Assembly: GCF_028294535.1 (NCBI RefSeq)
Contig: NZ_JAQBIE010000002.1
Span: 1-64,000 of the forward strand
Direction of reading: 5' to 3'
Origin: Paracoccus onchidii
Lineage (GTDB): Bacteria; Pseudomonadota; Alphaproteobacteria; Rhodobacterales; Rhodobacteraceae
Length of the DNA stretch: 64,000 bases
Part shown: one piece after another, positions 24,579 to 32,662 of the stretch
Position numbering within the stretch: the first letter of the stretch is position 1
Layout: each line of letters opens with the position of its first letter
The notes under the pieces: generated by a model
What the model saw: the letters and a program-made list of their open reading frames with translations, nothing else
Database searches by the model: none
Told to the model about the DNA's origin: nothing
Translations under genes and position numbers: made by a program

Positions 24579-25889
24579 ATGAACAAGACCGTGGATCTGA
24601 TCGTTGCGCATGCCGGAGAGCTGTTGACTTGTGCCGGCCCGGACACCGGTGTCGCCGGGTCGCAATTACAGGAACTGGAGATCATCAGGGACGGCGCAAT
24701 CGCAATCAAGGATGGCCGGATCGTCGCGACGGGTGCGTCAAGCGCAATCCTGTCGCAATACACTGCGACACAGCAGGTGGACGCCCAGGGGGCGTTGGTG
24801 TCACCGGCCCTGATCGATCCGCATACGCATCTGGTGCATATGGGAAGTCGTGAAGCCGAACTGGACGCCCGCGCGTCCGGCGGCGGGATCGCCAATGGCA
24901 TCTCGACCGGCGGCATTCGCGCGACGATCGAAGCGACCAGTTCGGCCAGCAACGATGCGCTGAAGCAGCGTGCCATCGGGGTTCTGGATCAGATGCTGTT
25001 GAATGGCACCGCCACGGTCGAGGCCAAGACCGGATATGGCGCAGACATGGCGCAGGAACTACGCCTGCTGAAAGTGACAAGATCACTGGATTGCGAACAT
25101 CCGGTCGAGGTCATTCCGACCTTTCTGGGCGCCCACATCCCCCCGGCCCATGACCGAGAGGGCTTTGTACAATCCGTCATCGATGCCATCCCGGCCGCCG
25201 CTGCCTTGTCAGAGTTTTGCGACATCGCCTGCGACTCGGTCTGTTTCGACTATGACGAAAGCGATCGCATTGCAGAGGTCGCCACATCTCACGGTATGAA
25301 GCTGCGCATCCATGCCAACCAGGCATCACCCTGGCGCGGGCTGGAACTTGCCGCGAAATGGAAAGCCGCAAGTGCCGATCACGGCGATTATGCCTTGCCG
25401 CAGGAATTGGCGCAGCTTGCCAAGGCGGGTGTCGTGTTGGTCTTGCTGCCGGGCGCGAATTTTCACATGCTGGAAACAACGACCGCGGTGGACGGGGATA
25501 CGATCCTGGCTGCGGCAAAGCCACATTTGCCGCAAACCGCAGCGCGCCTGATGCAGTCTGGCTGCGTGCCTTCGGTTGGCACGAATTACAATCCGGGTTC
25601 GTCCCCCTGCCTGTCGATGCAGATGATGATGCAGTTGCTGCCGCGCATGTTTCGCATCGGCTTTGCAGCGACCTGGTATATGGCAACCCTGAATGCAGCG
25701 GCCTCCCTGGGCAGAGCGACCCGGACCGGCAGCCTGCAACCGGGCAAGGACGCGAATTTCATTGTCTGGAATGTCCAGACCCATGGGCAGGTGATCAACC
25801 AGTTTGGCGGCAATCACGTTCGAGATGTCTGGATTTCCGGGCGCAAGGTCGTCTCGGACCGAAACATTTCATTCAGGACAACAGGGTGA
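24579..25889 (+). CDS. hutI: HutI-like imidazolonepropionase/amidohydrolase with an altered metal site
   Basis: This 436-residue amidohydrolase has HutI blocks: LIDPHTHLVHMGSREAEL (His82, His84), VEAKTGYGADMAQELRLLKV, VEVIPTFLGAHIPP, ADHGDY (His268) and NYNPGSSP. Canonical HutI opens 4-imidazolone-5-propionate to formiminoglutamate using one zinc held by two His, a His and an Asp in the TDFNPGSS motif. Here the Asp is Asn336. The mutation plus the loose fit elsewhere suggests a related but different ring-opening substrate. It is followed after three bases by the urocanase-like gene. GGAG of the operator serves as its ribosome site. Confidence 0.75.
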   Translation: MNKTVDLIVAHAGELLTCAGPDTGVAGSQLQELEIIRDGAIAIKDGRIVATGASSAILSQYTATQQVDAQGALVSPALIDPHTHLVHMGSREAELDARASGGGIANGISTGGIRATIEATSSASNDALKQRAIGVLDQMLLNGTATVEAKTGYGADMAQELRLLKVTRSLDCEHPVEVIPTFLGAHIPPAHDREGFVQSVIDAIPAAAALSEFCDIACDSVCFDYDESDRIAEVATSHGMKLRIHANQASPWRGLELAAKWKAASADHGDYALPQELAQLAKAGVVLVLLPGANFHMLETTTAVDGDTILAAAKPHLPQTAARLMQSGCVPSVGTNYNPGSSPCLSMQMMMQLLPRMFRIGFAATWYMATLNAAASLGRATRTGSLQPGKDANFIVWNVQTHGQVINQFGGNHVRDVWISGRKVVSDRNISFRTTG

Positions 25890-25892
25890 ATC

Positions 25893-27545
25893 ATGACAGA
25901 TCAAAGCACAAAAATCACGGCGACACGCGGGCTGGAACTGCGCTGCAAGGGCTGGCGCCAGGAAGCCATCCTGCGGATGCTGGAGAACAATCTTGAAAAT
26001 GCCGAACGCCCCGAGGATCTGATGATCTACATGTCGCGGGCCAAGGCCGCCCGGGATTGGAACGCCTATGGGAAGATCGAAAAGGCACTGATGGCAATGG
26101 ACACGAACCAGACGCTGGTCATGCAATCAGGCAAGCCGGTCGGCCTGTTCCCGACACAGGAAACGACGCCGATCGTCATCATGGCAAACGGCAATCTGGT
26201 AGGGCGCTGGACCGAGGTCGCAAAGCGGCGCAACCTCGAAGATGCCGGGCTGACCATTTTCCCGGGGATGACGGCGGCAGCATGGCAATATATCGGCAGC
26301 CAGGGCATCCTGCAGGGCACATACGAAACCTTCAAGACCGTCGGCAGGCATCATTTTGATGGCAGCATGGCCGGACGCTGGATTGTCACGGCAGGTTGCG
26401 GGGGCATGGGCGGCGCCCAGGGTCTTGCAGGCAAGCTGGCCGGGGCGGTCACCCTTGTGATTGATGTCAATCGCGCCGCGCTGGAACGACGCCTGAACAG
26501 CGGGTATCTGGATGTGATCGTCGATGATCTGGAATCCGCGCTTGAAATCTGCAACGATCACATCGCCCGAAAAACAGGTGCAGCCATTGGTCTTTGCGCC
26601 AACGTCGCGGATATTTTGACCACGCTGATCCAGCGCAATATCACCCCCGATGTCGTGACTGATCAGACCGAACCGGATGCCTATCGCGGCTATGTTCCGC
26701 AGGGAATGAGCGTTGAGCAATGCCTGCATGCCCGCAAAGCCGACCCCGAGGCATTGGCAGCAGCGGCCAACAAAACAATGCTGACGCATTTCCGCGCCTT
26801 GCTGACCCTGCGCGCACGCGGTGCCGTTTTCTTTGAATATGGCAATAACTTCAGAAGCGTGGTGTCTCAGCTGGGTGAAGAACGTGCCTTCGAGATCGAT
26901 TCCTTCGTCAAGGCCTATATCCGGCCGCTATTTTGCAAAGGGATCGGCCCGTTCCGCTGGATTGCCGCATCCGGCAACCCGGACGACATCGCCTTTATCG
27001 ATGATCTGATCCTGCAGAATTTCGCGCCGGAAACTCCGATCGCGCAATGGATCAATGTTGCCCGTGACCACGTTCAACATACCGGCCTGCCTGCACGTAT
27101 CGGCTGGCTTGGGTTTGGCGAACGTTCCAAACTGGCGGGGCTGGTCAACGAGGCGGTCCGCGATGGGCGGGTCACCGGCCCTGTCTGCTTTACCCGTGAT
27201 CATCTTGACTCGGGCTCGGCGGCACTGCCGTTTCGCGAAACGGATGGCATGAAAGACGGCTCTGACGCGGTTGCGGACTGGCCGCTCTTGAATGCCTTGC
27301 TGAATGCAAGCGCTGGGGCGGATCTGGTTGCTATTCATGAAATGGACGATTGGGCAAGATGCGCCGGTGTGACGCTTGTTGCGGATGGCAGCGATTGCGC
27401 TGCCCGCCGAATTCAGAATGTGCTGGATTGCGACCCCGGCATAGGTATCGCACGCCACGCGGATGCGGGTTATGAAAGTGCGCTGGAACTGCTGATGTCG
27501 CCGAGTTACACCCGGCGCATCATTCCGGCCACCGCCATCGAGTGA
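25893..27545 (+). CDS. hutU: Urocanase-family hydratase with an altered active site
   Basis: This 550-residue protein follows urocanase throughout: AKAARDWNAYGKIEKAL, MQSGKPVGLFPTQETTP, GSQGILQGTYETF, the NAD loop TAGCGGMGGAQGLAG, RPLFCKGIGPFRWIA and RDHLDSGSAALPFRET. Two catalytic regions differ. The Cys of the ARICW motif (Cys410 in Pseudomonas putida) is Gly404. The HHGGGVGMGYS loop is replaced by IHEMDDWARCAG around residues 482-493. Such changes are unlikely in a true urocanase. Thiourocanate hydratase is an established relative with a modified site. The neighbouring MIO-less lyase fits that idea, but the substrate is not proven. Confidence 0.78.
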   Translation: MTDQSTKITATRGLELRCKGWRQEAILRMLENNLENAERPEDLMIYMSRAKAARDWNAYGKIEKALMAMDTNQTLVMQSGKPVGLFPTQETTPIVIMANGNLVGRWTEVAKRRNLEDAGLTIFPGMTAAAWQYIGSQGILQGTYETFKTVGRHHFDGSMAGRWIVTAGCGGMGGAQGLAGKLAGAVTLVIDVNRAALERRLNSGYLDVIVDDLESALEICNDHIARKTGAAIGLCANVADILTTLIQRNITPDVVTDQTEPDAYRGYVPQGMSVEQCLHARKADPEALAAAANKTMLTHFRALLTLRARGAVFFEYGNNFRSVVSQLGEERAFEIDSFVKAYIRPLFCKGIGPFRWIAASGNPDDIAFIDDLILQNFAPETPIAQWINVARDHVQHTGLPARIGWLGFGERSKLAGLVNEAVRDGRVTGPVCFTRDHLDSGSAALPFRETDGMKDGSDAVADWPLLNALLNASAGADLVAIHEMDDWARCAGVTLVADGSDCAARRIQNVLDCDPGIGIARHADAGYESALELLMSPSYTRRIIPATAIE

Positions 27546-27658
27546 CCTGGCCCGAACTGTCAGGTGATCCACGCCAATGCAAGGCAGACCGAGCGCGAAC
27601 ATCCATGGTCACGCCCCATCCGGGACGTGCCCCCCTTCGCGTCGGATATTGTTGTGGC

Positions 27659-28294
27659 TCAGATCCTGCCGAAGGTAGCGCTCAGCTCTGACACCTGTGC
27701 CGACGACAGCGATCTTGCTGGCAGGCCACGCAAAGCGATCAGCAATTTTGCAGTTTCCTCCAGCTCTTCCGCGGCGCAACAGGCACCGAACAGGTTACGG
27801 CCGCACACAACCGTGCCATGATTGGCCAACAGAACCGCGGCATAGGCCCCGCCCAGATCACGGATCAGATCCCCGGCACGAGGATCGCCTGGCCTGACAT
27901 AAGGCACAAGCCTGACTGGCCCCACCCGCATGACGACATACGGCGTCAAGGGTGGAACGCAATTTTCGGGATCGGTATCTTCCAGGCAGGAAAGCGCCGT
28001 CGCCCATGTCGAATGCAGATGCACGACCGCGCCTGCATCGGCACGGGTTTCATAGAATGCCTGATGCAGGAACAGCTCTTTTGTGGGGCGATCACCCGCG
28101 ACATGGTTGCCATCGAAATCAACCTTGGCGATCCTTTCGGGATCGATGTCGCCAAGCGTCGCATTGGTCGGGGTCATCAAGATCCCGTCCGGAAGGCGCA
28201 CCGAAACATTGCCGGCGGTACCAACCGAGAACCCACGATCAAAGAGCGAACGGCACAAGCCCGAGATCTGTTGGCGCAATTCCGTTTCGGTCAT
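27659..28294 (-). CDS. otnC: Class II aldolase-family 3-oxo-tetronate 4-phosphate decarboxylase
   Basis: This 211-residue class II aldolase/adducin protein has SVGTAGNVSVR, TKELFLHQAFYETRAD (catalytic Glu), VVHLHSTWATALSC (His-x-His zinc ligands) and VLLANHGTVVCGRNL (third His). Next to an OtnK kinase this architecture is the OtnC decarboxylase that turns 3-oxo-tetronate 4-phosphate into dihydroxyacetone phosphate and CO2. It overlaps the kinase gene by four bases and is the last gene of the minus-strand operon. Confidence 0.85.
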   Translation of the reverse strand: MTETELRQQISGLCRSLFDRGFSVGTAGNVSVRLPDGILMTPTNATLGDIDPERIAKVDFDGNHVAGDRPTKELFLHQAFYETRADAGAVVHLHSTWATALSCLEDTDPENCVPPLTPYVVMRVGPVRLVPYVRPGDPRAGDLIRDLGGAYAAVLLANHGTVVCGRNLFGACCAAEELEETAKLLIALRGLPARSLSSAQVSELSATFGRI

Positions 28295-29568
28295 GCGCCT
28301 TCCTCCATCTTGCGTAGCGCTTTGATAAAAAAATCCCCGGTTCCGAAATTTCCCGACTTCAAGGCCAGCGCGACAGGCTCCGCCCCCTTGACGGTCAGAA
28401 CCGGCACGCCGGGATCAATTTCGGGGCCAACGGCCATCGCGGACGAGGCCAATGTATCGGCCACGGCCTGCGCGACCGCCCCCGAGGTTTCGCCCCCGGC
28501 CACCACGATCCGGCGATATCCGGACCGGACCAGATCCTGCGCGGTGTCCGCAAACAACCCGTCCAGTCGCTTGGCAACCGCCTCTCTGCCGAACCGATCT
28601 TGCAAGGCCCGGACCTGCGCCGGAGCGCCAGACGAATAGGCCAGCGGTGCCTGCCCGATATGCATTTTGTAAAACTGGGCCAACGTGGCACTGGTAATCT
28701 CGCCCGACATGACCCTCGGCACGTCAATGGCAAAGGTTGGGTGAAGTTTGGCGTGCAGGTCAATCTGCCCGCGCGTTGCCCCGGAACAGGACCCCGCAAG
28801 AATTGCTTCGGGTCCACGAACGGGTGTAAACGATGCGGCCTGTGTGGTCGCATGGCCTGCGCGAATGAAATTGCGCGCCAATCCCAACGCGATCCCCGAC
28901 GCCCCCGTAATCAATGGCGCATCGTGCAACGCTTCGGCCAGGATCAGCAGATCCGTTTCGGACAAGGCATCCGCAATGACATATGGCGCGGCCTGATTTC
29001 GCAACCAGTCCCGCAGGGCTTGTGCGCCCTGGGCGACCACCGCAGCAGGCACCAAGCCAACCTCACGGCGCGTCTGATGGCCTAGCCACCGCCTGAGATT
29101 GGCATCGGTCATCGGCGTCAGGGGATGGTTTTCCATCCCGGATTCATTCAGTAACCGGCCATTCACGAACAGATGTCCCTGATAAACCGTGCGACCGGCG
29201 GCGGGAAATGCCGGACAGAACACCACCCGTTCGGCACCCAGAGCCGCGCTCAGGGCATCGGCAACCGAACCGATATTGCCTTCGCATGTGGAATCGAAGG
29301 TCGAGCAGTATTTGAAAACGACCTGCCGGCACCCCTGATCGCGCAACCAATCCAGGGCAGACAAGCTATCGCTGACGGCGTCCGCAACAGGCGCCGTTCG
29401 GCTTTTCAAGGCTATCACCCCCGCATCAACTTCCGGTGCCGCCCGTTCGACAGGAATGCCCGAATATTGCGCGGTGCGCAGCCCGCCCTCTGGCGCGATC
29501 CCCTTGGCCAGAGTGTTGGCGATATCACTCGCGCCGGTAAAATCATCCGCAATGACACCGATCAGCAT
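28291..29568 (-). CDS. otnK: Four-carbon acid sugar kinase, DUF1537 family (3-oxo-tetronate kinase)
   Basis: This 425-residue protein opens with the DUF1537 motif MLIGVIADDFTGASDIANTL. It has the substrate-domain block VFKYCSTFDSTCEGNIGSVA and FCPAFPAAGRTVYQGHLFVN, and the nucleotide-domain block RIVVAGGETSGAVAQAV and GPEIDPGVPVLTV. OtnK phosphorylates 3-oxo-tetronate at C4. It overlaps the racemase-family and OtnC genes. The length matches the family. Confidence 0.9.
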   Translation of the reverse strand: MLIGVIADDFTGASDIANTLAKGIAPEGGLRTAQYSGIPVERAAPEVDAGVIALKSRTAPVADAVSDSLSALDWLRDQGCRQVVFKYCSTFDSTCEGNIGSVADALSAALGAERVVFCPAFPAAGRTVYQGHLFVNGRLLNESGMENHPLTPMTDANLRRWLGHQTRREVGLVPAAVVAQGAQALRDWLRNQAAPYVIADALSETDLLILAEALHDAPLITGASGIALGLARNFIRAGHATTQAASFTPVRGPEAILAGSCSGATRGQIDLHAKLHPTFAIDVPRVMSGEITSATLAQFYKMHIGQAPLAYSSGAPAQVRALQDRFGREAVAKRLDGLFADTAQDLVRSGYRRIVVAGGETSGAVAQAVADTLASSAMAVGPEIDPGVPVLTVKGAEPVALALKSGNFGTGDFFIKALRKMEEGA

Positions 29569-30287
29569 CGGCCACCTCCTCCTTGGGTTTCTATTCTGCG
29601 ACGCATCTCGATGATCGCGGACTGCGGACTTGTCAGAACCGGCAAGTCGGTTGCGGCCCGCACGGCATCGGCCGCGCCCGACATGGAAAACTGGGCTAGC
29701 ATGATCGCATCCACACCCTTGATCGACGCCGCCATTTGCGCGATCAACTGATCATGCAGGCCTGAATCACCCCGCAGTTTCGCCTCTAGCGCGCCCTCGA
29801 CGACATGCGTTGTCACGCGCGCGGAACCACCGCGGGCAAATGCGGTCTCGTGAAACTCGGCCGTCATGCCAGGGACGGCCGGAGCAAATGTGCAGATCAT
29901 CGCAATTCTGTTGCCGTGACCAAGTGCTTCGCAGAACATTGCCTCATTTGGTTTCATGACCGGAACCCCACCCCGCTCTGCCGCAAGATCGATCGCCGCG
30001 CCAAAAGCCGAACAGGTGAACAACACCCCATCGGCCCCCGCATCCTCGGCATATCGTGCCAGCCACAGGATGCGATCCATCAATTCAGATGACAGCGCGG
30101 CGGATTTCCGACGATCGACAGACAACGCCTCTTCCAGAAGCGAAACTGTCTCTGCCTCTGGCCACAGGCTGCGGGCTGCGGCTTCGACAGGATCCATCGC
30201 CAATCTTGTGGCATGGACCAGAGCCAGTCGGGGCTGACAGGGCACCGAATCCGGGTTTCGCGCATCCGGGGCGTGCGGGTCGGTCAC
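29562..30287 (-). CDS. Aspartate/glutamate racemase-superfamily protein
   Basis: This 241-residue protein has the fold pattern of the Asp/Glu/hydantoin racemase superfamily. The first catalytic Cys lies in GVLFTCSAFGAAIDLAAERG. In the second half the usual GC(A/T) motif reads AIMLAQFSMSGAAD, with no Cys, so two-base racemisation is unlikely. Single-Cys members include decarboxylases and isomerases. Being embedded in an otn operon, it probably acts on the sugar-acid or a side product. Starts and stops overlap its neighbours by four and seven bases. Confidence 0.75.
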   Translation of the reverse strand: MTDPHAPDARNPDSVPCQPRLALVHATRLAMDPVEAAARSLWPEAETVSLLEEALSVDRRKSAALSSELMDRILWLARYAEDAGADGVLFTCSAFGAAIDLAAERGGVPVMKPNEAMFCEALGHGNRIAMICTFAPAVPGMTAEFHETAFARGGSARVTTHVVEGALEAKLRGDSGLHDQLIAQMAASIKGVDAIMLAQFSMSGAADAVRAATDLPVLTSPQSAIIEMRRRIETQGGGGRC

Positions 30288-31369
30288 GCCGCGACCGCGA
30301 CCTTGGCAACTTCTTGCGCGACCAGCCGGCCAAAGGCATCGGTATTGACACTTCCGCCTAGGTCGCGCGTGCGATTGGCCGGATCGTCAATCACGGCATC
30401 CACGGCCTCCGCAATGGCCTGCCCCGCAATCATCAGCTTGTGCACGCCGCGCTGTTCACCCAGCCAAGTCAGCATCATCGCCGCCGACAGGATCAACGAG
30501 GTCGGATTGGCGACATTCCTTCCCGCAATGTCGGGGGCCGAGCCATGCTGGGCTTGCGCACAGCACAGACCTGTTTCTGCATTGGCGTTGATCGAACCCG
30601 CCAAGCCGAGCGAACCTGACAGTTCCGAGGCCAGATCAGACAAGATGTCGCCATAGAAATTGGTTGCCACGACCACATCATATTTCTGTGGATGGCGCAC
30701 CAGCAATGCGGCAAAGGCATCCACGATCAACTCCTCGGTCTCGACCTCGGGGAAGTCTTGGGCGACCTTGCGGAAACACTCAAGGAACAGGCCGTCCGTC
30801 ATCAGGAAAGAATTGGCCTTGTGAATGGCGGTAACCTTTTTCTGCCGCTGCATGGCCAGCTTGAACGCCTCGCGGCAGATCCGCATGGATCCGTGCCGGG
30901 TGATCTTGCGCACCGACAGCGCCATATCCGGGTCGGGCATCATCTCGCCCACCCCCTTGAACATGTTGCGATCAGGATAAAACCCTTCGGTTGCCTCGCG
31001 CATGATGATCAGGTCCATGCCGGGCGCCTTGTTGGAAATAAAGTCGCGGCTGCGCGCAGGTCGGACATTGGCATACAGGTCCAGCCCGATGCGGAAACCC
31101 GCAGAAACATTGCGCCCGCCCTCGGCCACTGGCGGGTAATCCATATGCGACTGCGTTCCCAGGATCACCCCGTCGAAATCATTGCGCGCGCGATCCAGAA
31201 CCTCTTCGCGCAGGGTAATTCCGTGCCTTGCAAGGCTGTCAAATCCGGATTCTTCTTCATGAAAGGACAACCCGAGATCAAAGCGCGCATTTGCCGCACG
31301 TGCCACCTCCAGCGTGGCCGCCATGATTTCAGGTCCAATTCCGTCGCAAGGCAAAGTCATGATCTTCAT
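30284..31369 (-). CDS. Isocitrate/isopropylmalate/tartrate dehydrogenase-family enzyme
   Basis: This 361-residue beta-decarboxylating dehydrogenase has LPCDGIGPEIMAATLEVA, DLYANVRPARSR, LIIMREATEGFYPDRN, TAIHKANSFLMTDGLF (catalytic Lys), TNFYGDILSDLASELSGSLG (metal Asp) and GSAPDIAGRNVANPTSLIL. It is the first gene of the otn operon. Published otn-type pathways use a 3-HIBDH-type dehydrogenase (LtnD) to make the 3-oxo acid; here this metal-dependent family seems to take that step, as in tartrate dehydrogenase. GGGAGG lies nine bases before the ATG at 31369. Confidence 0.85.
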   Translation of the reverse strand: MKIMTLPCDGIGPEIMAATLEVARAANARFDLGLSFHEEESGFDSLARHGITLREEVLDRARNDFDGVILGTQSHMDYPPVAEGGRNVSAGFRIGLDLYANVRPARSRDFISNKAPGMDLIIMREATEGFYPDRNMFKGVGEMMPDPDMALSVRKITRHGSMRICREAFKLAMQRQKKVTAIHKANSFLMTDGLFLECFRKVAQDFPEVETEELIVDAFAALLVRHPQKYDVVVATNFYGDILSDLASELSGSLGLAGSINANAETGLCCAQAQHGSAPDIAGRNVANPTSLILSAAMMLTWLGEQRGVHKLMIAGQAIAEAVDAVIDDPANRTRDLGGSVNTDAFGRLVAQEVAKVAVAA

Positions 31370-31553
31370 TATCTGCATCCTCCCGTCATGCATCGTGCAG
31401 GTTTGGCTGTTCGGATTGCTCTTTAGCATCACGATATGCACTTATCAATTCAAAAATGCACCCCGGAGTTTCACATGATCGCATCTCAACCAGCTATGGC
31501 GGATAATAGTTGCTGCATCCAGCGATGAACAATCGCCCATTATGCATTTTTAG

Positions 31554-31586
31554 TTGACAAGGTGCAAAAAATGCCTGTATTGCACC
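31554..31586. promoter_or_regulatory. Promoter/operator region of the TTT and otn operons
   Basis: The 258-base divergent gap 31370-31627 contains TTGACA at 31554-31559, a likely -35 for the plus-strand tct genes. Directly after is the dyad GGTGCAA-N12-TTGCACC (31561-31586), which overlaps the expected -10 to +1 zone. Related TGCA(C/T) words recur near 31437 and 31457 on the otn side. The SorC-type regulator encoded at 35442 is the natural candidate to bind here. Confidence 0.5.
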
Positions 31587-31627
31587 AAAGAAGATAAAAA
31601 AGCATTTCTATCCTTGGGAGGTATCAC

Positions 31628-32593
31628 ATGATCAAACGCAACGCAGCATCCTGCCTCATGGCCACGGCCCTTGCGGCCGGCCTCGCAATCCCTGCCGCGG
31701 CGCAGGATTATCCGTCGGAGCGACTAACCTATACAGTTGCCTTCGGCCCGGGTGGCGGGAATGACCGGATGTCGCGAACCGTCGTGGACATCTTGCGCAA
31801 ATACGATCTCTATGACGGCAATATCGTCGTAGAGAATCGAGAAGGTGGCAGTGGCGCCGTCGGCTTTAGCTATGTCGCCAGTAAGGCAGGCGACCCCTAT
31901 CGACTGACCTCGACCAGCGGAAACTTTATCGGCACGCCATTGGTGGCCGATACCGACTGGACCTATGCGGATTTCACCCCGATCGGCCTGCTGGCCAGTG
32001 ACGCGATGCTGATGGTTGTGCGGGCGGATTCCGAATTCACGGATGTCGACGGTTTTGTCGAGGCGGCAAAGGCCGGGCGCGTGACGATTGCGGGCAGCGG
32101 CTCGGCCGGACCAGAGCGCGTTACCGCTTCGCTTTTTGCGCGATCCGCAGACATCGAGTTCGAATATGTTCCCATCGGATCGGGAGGAGAGCTGGTGACC
32201 GCCCTGACTTCGGGCAGCGTCGATGCCGTTGTGGCCAATCCTTCCGAGGTGGCCGGCCAACTGGAAGCCGGATCGCTTCGCGCGCTGGCATTTTCGGACA
32301 CGGCGCGCAGCACGAACAATCCCGACATACCCACATTTCAGGAACTGGGGTATGATTTCACCTTTTCCCTGCCGCGTGGTGTCGTCATGCCTGACGACAT
32401 CACCCCGGAAATTCGGGACTGGTGGGTCGCCACATTGCAAGAAGTGATCCAAAAGCCCGAATGGCAGGAATATCTGGCCAAGAACGGAATGTCAGGCACC
32501 CCGATCTGGGGTGAGGAATTCGCCAGCTATCTTGAAGCCACAAGCACGCAATATCGCGACACGCTTGCCGAGATTGGCGCCATCAAGAACTAG
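31628..32593 (+). CDS. tctC: TTT transporter periplasmic receptor (TctC/Bug family)
   Basis: This 321-residue protein has a signal peptide (MATALAAGLAIPAAAQ). It also has Bug-family blocks: YTVAFGPGGGNDRMSRTV, ENREGGSGAVGFSYVASKAG, IAGSGSAGPERVTASL, YVPIGSGGELVTALTSGSVD and DIPTFQELGYDF. It binds a carboxylic acid and delivers it to TctAB. Divergence from the otn genes suggests a tetronate, tartrate or similar C4 acid (inference). GGGAGG precedes the ATG. A perfect hairpin separates it from tctB. Confidence 0.9.
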   Translation: MIKRNAASCLMATALAAGLAIPAAAQDYPSERLTYTVAFGPGGGNDRMSRTVVDILRKYDLYDGNIVVENREGGSGAVGFSYVASKAGDPYRLTSTSGNFIGTPLVADTDWTYADFTPIGLLASDAMLMVVRADSEFTDVDGFVEAAKAGRVTIAGSGSAGPERVTASLFARSADIEFEYVPIGSGGELVTALTSGSVDAVVANPSEVAGQLEAGSLRALAFSDTARSTNNPDIPTFQELGYDFTFSLPRGVVMPDDITPEIRDWWVATLQEVIQKPEWQEYLAKNGMSGTPIWGEEFASYLEATSTQYRDTLAEIGAIKN

Positions 32594-32602
32594 GCACCCA
32601 CC

Positions 32603-32637
32603 TTCTGCGCGGGCCGGGCCGCCCTGCCCGCGCAGAA
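32603..32637 (+). promoter_or_regulatory. tctC-tctB intercistronic hairpin
   Basis: A perfect 12-base stem TTCTGCGCGGGC / GCCCGCGCAGAA with an 11-base loop lies ten bases after the tctC stop, with no T-run. It probably stabilises the receptor mRNA or partly terminates, giving more receptor than membrane subunits. A similar hairpin occurs in the third TTT operon at 58092. Confidence 0.55.
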
Positions 32638-32662
32638 AGCCTTTATCGGAGAGGGAGGACCG

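Noticed and set aside
19390-27545. An ordinary histidine utilisation (hut) operon
   Set aside because: Loss of the MIO triad, the urocanase Cys and HHGGG loop, and the HutI Asp together make standard histidine breakdown unlikely.
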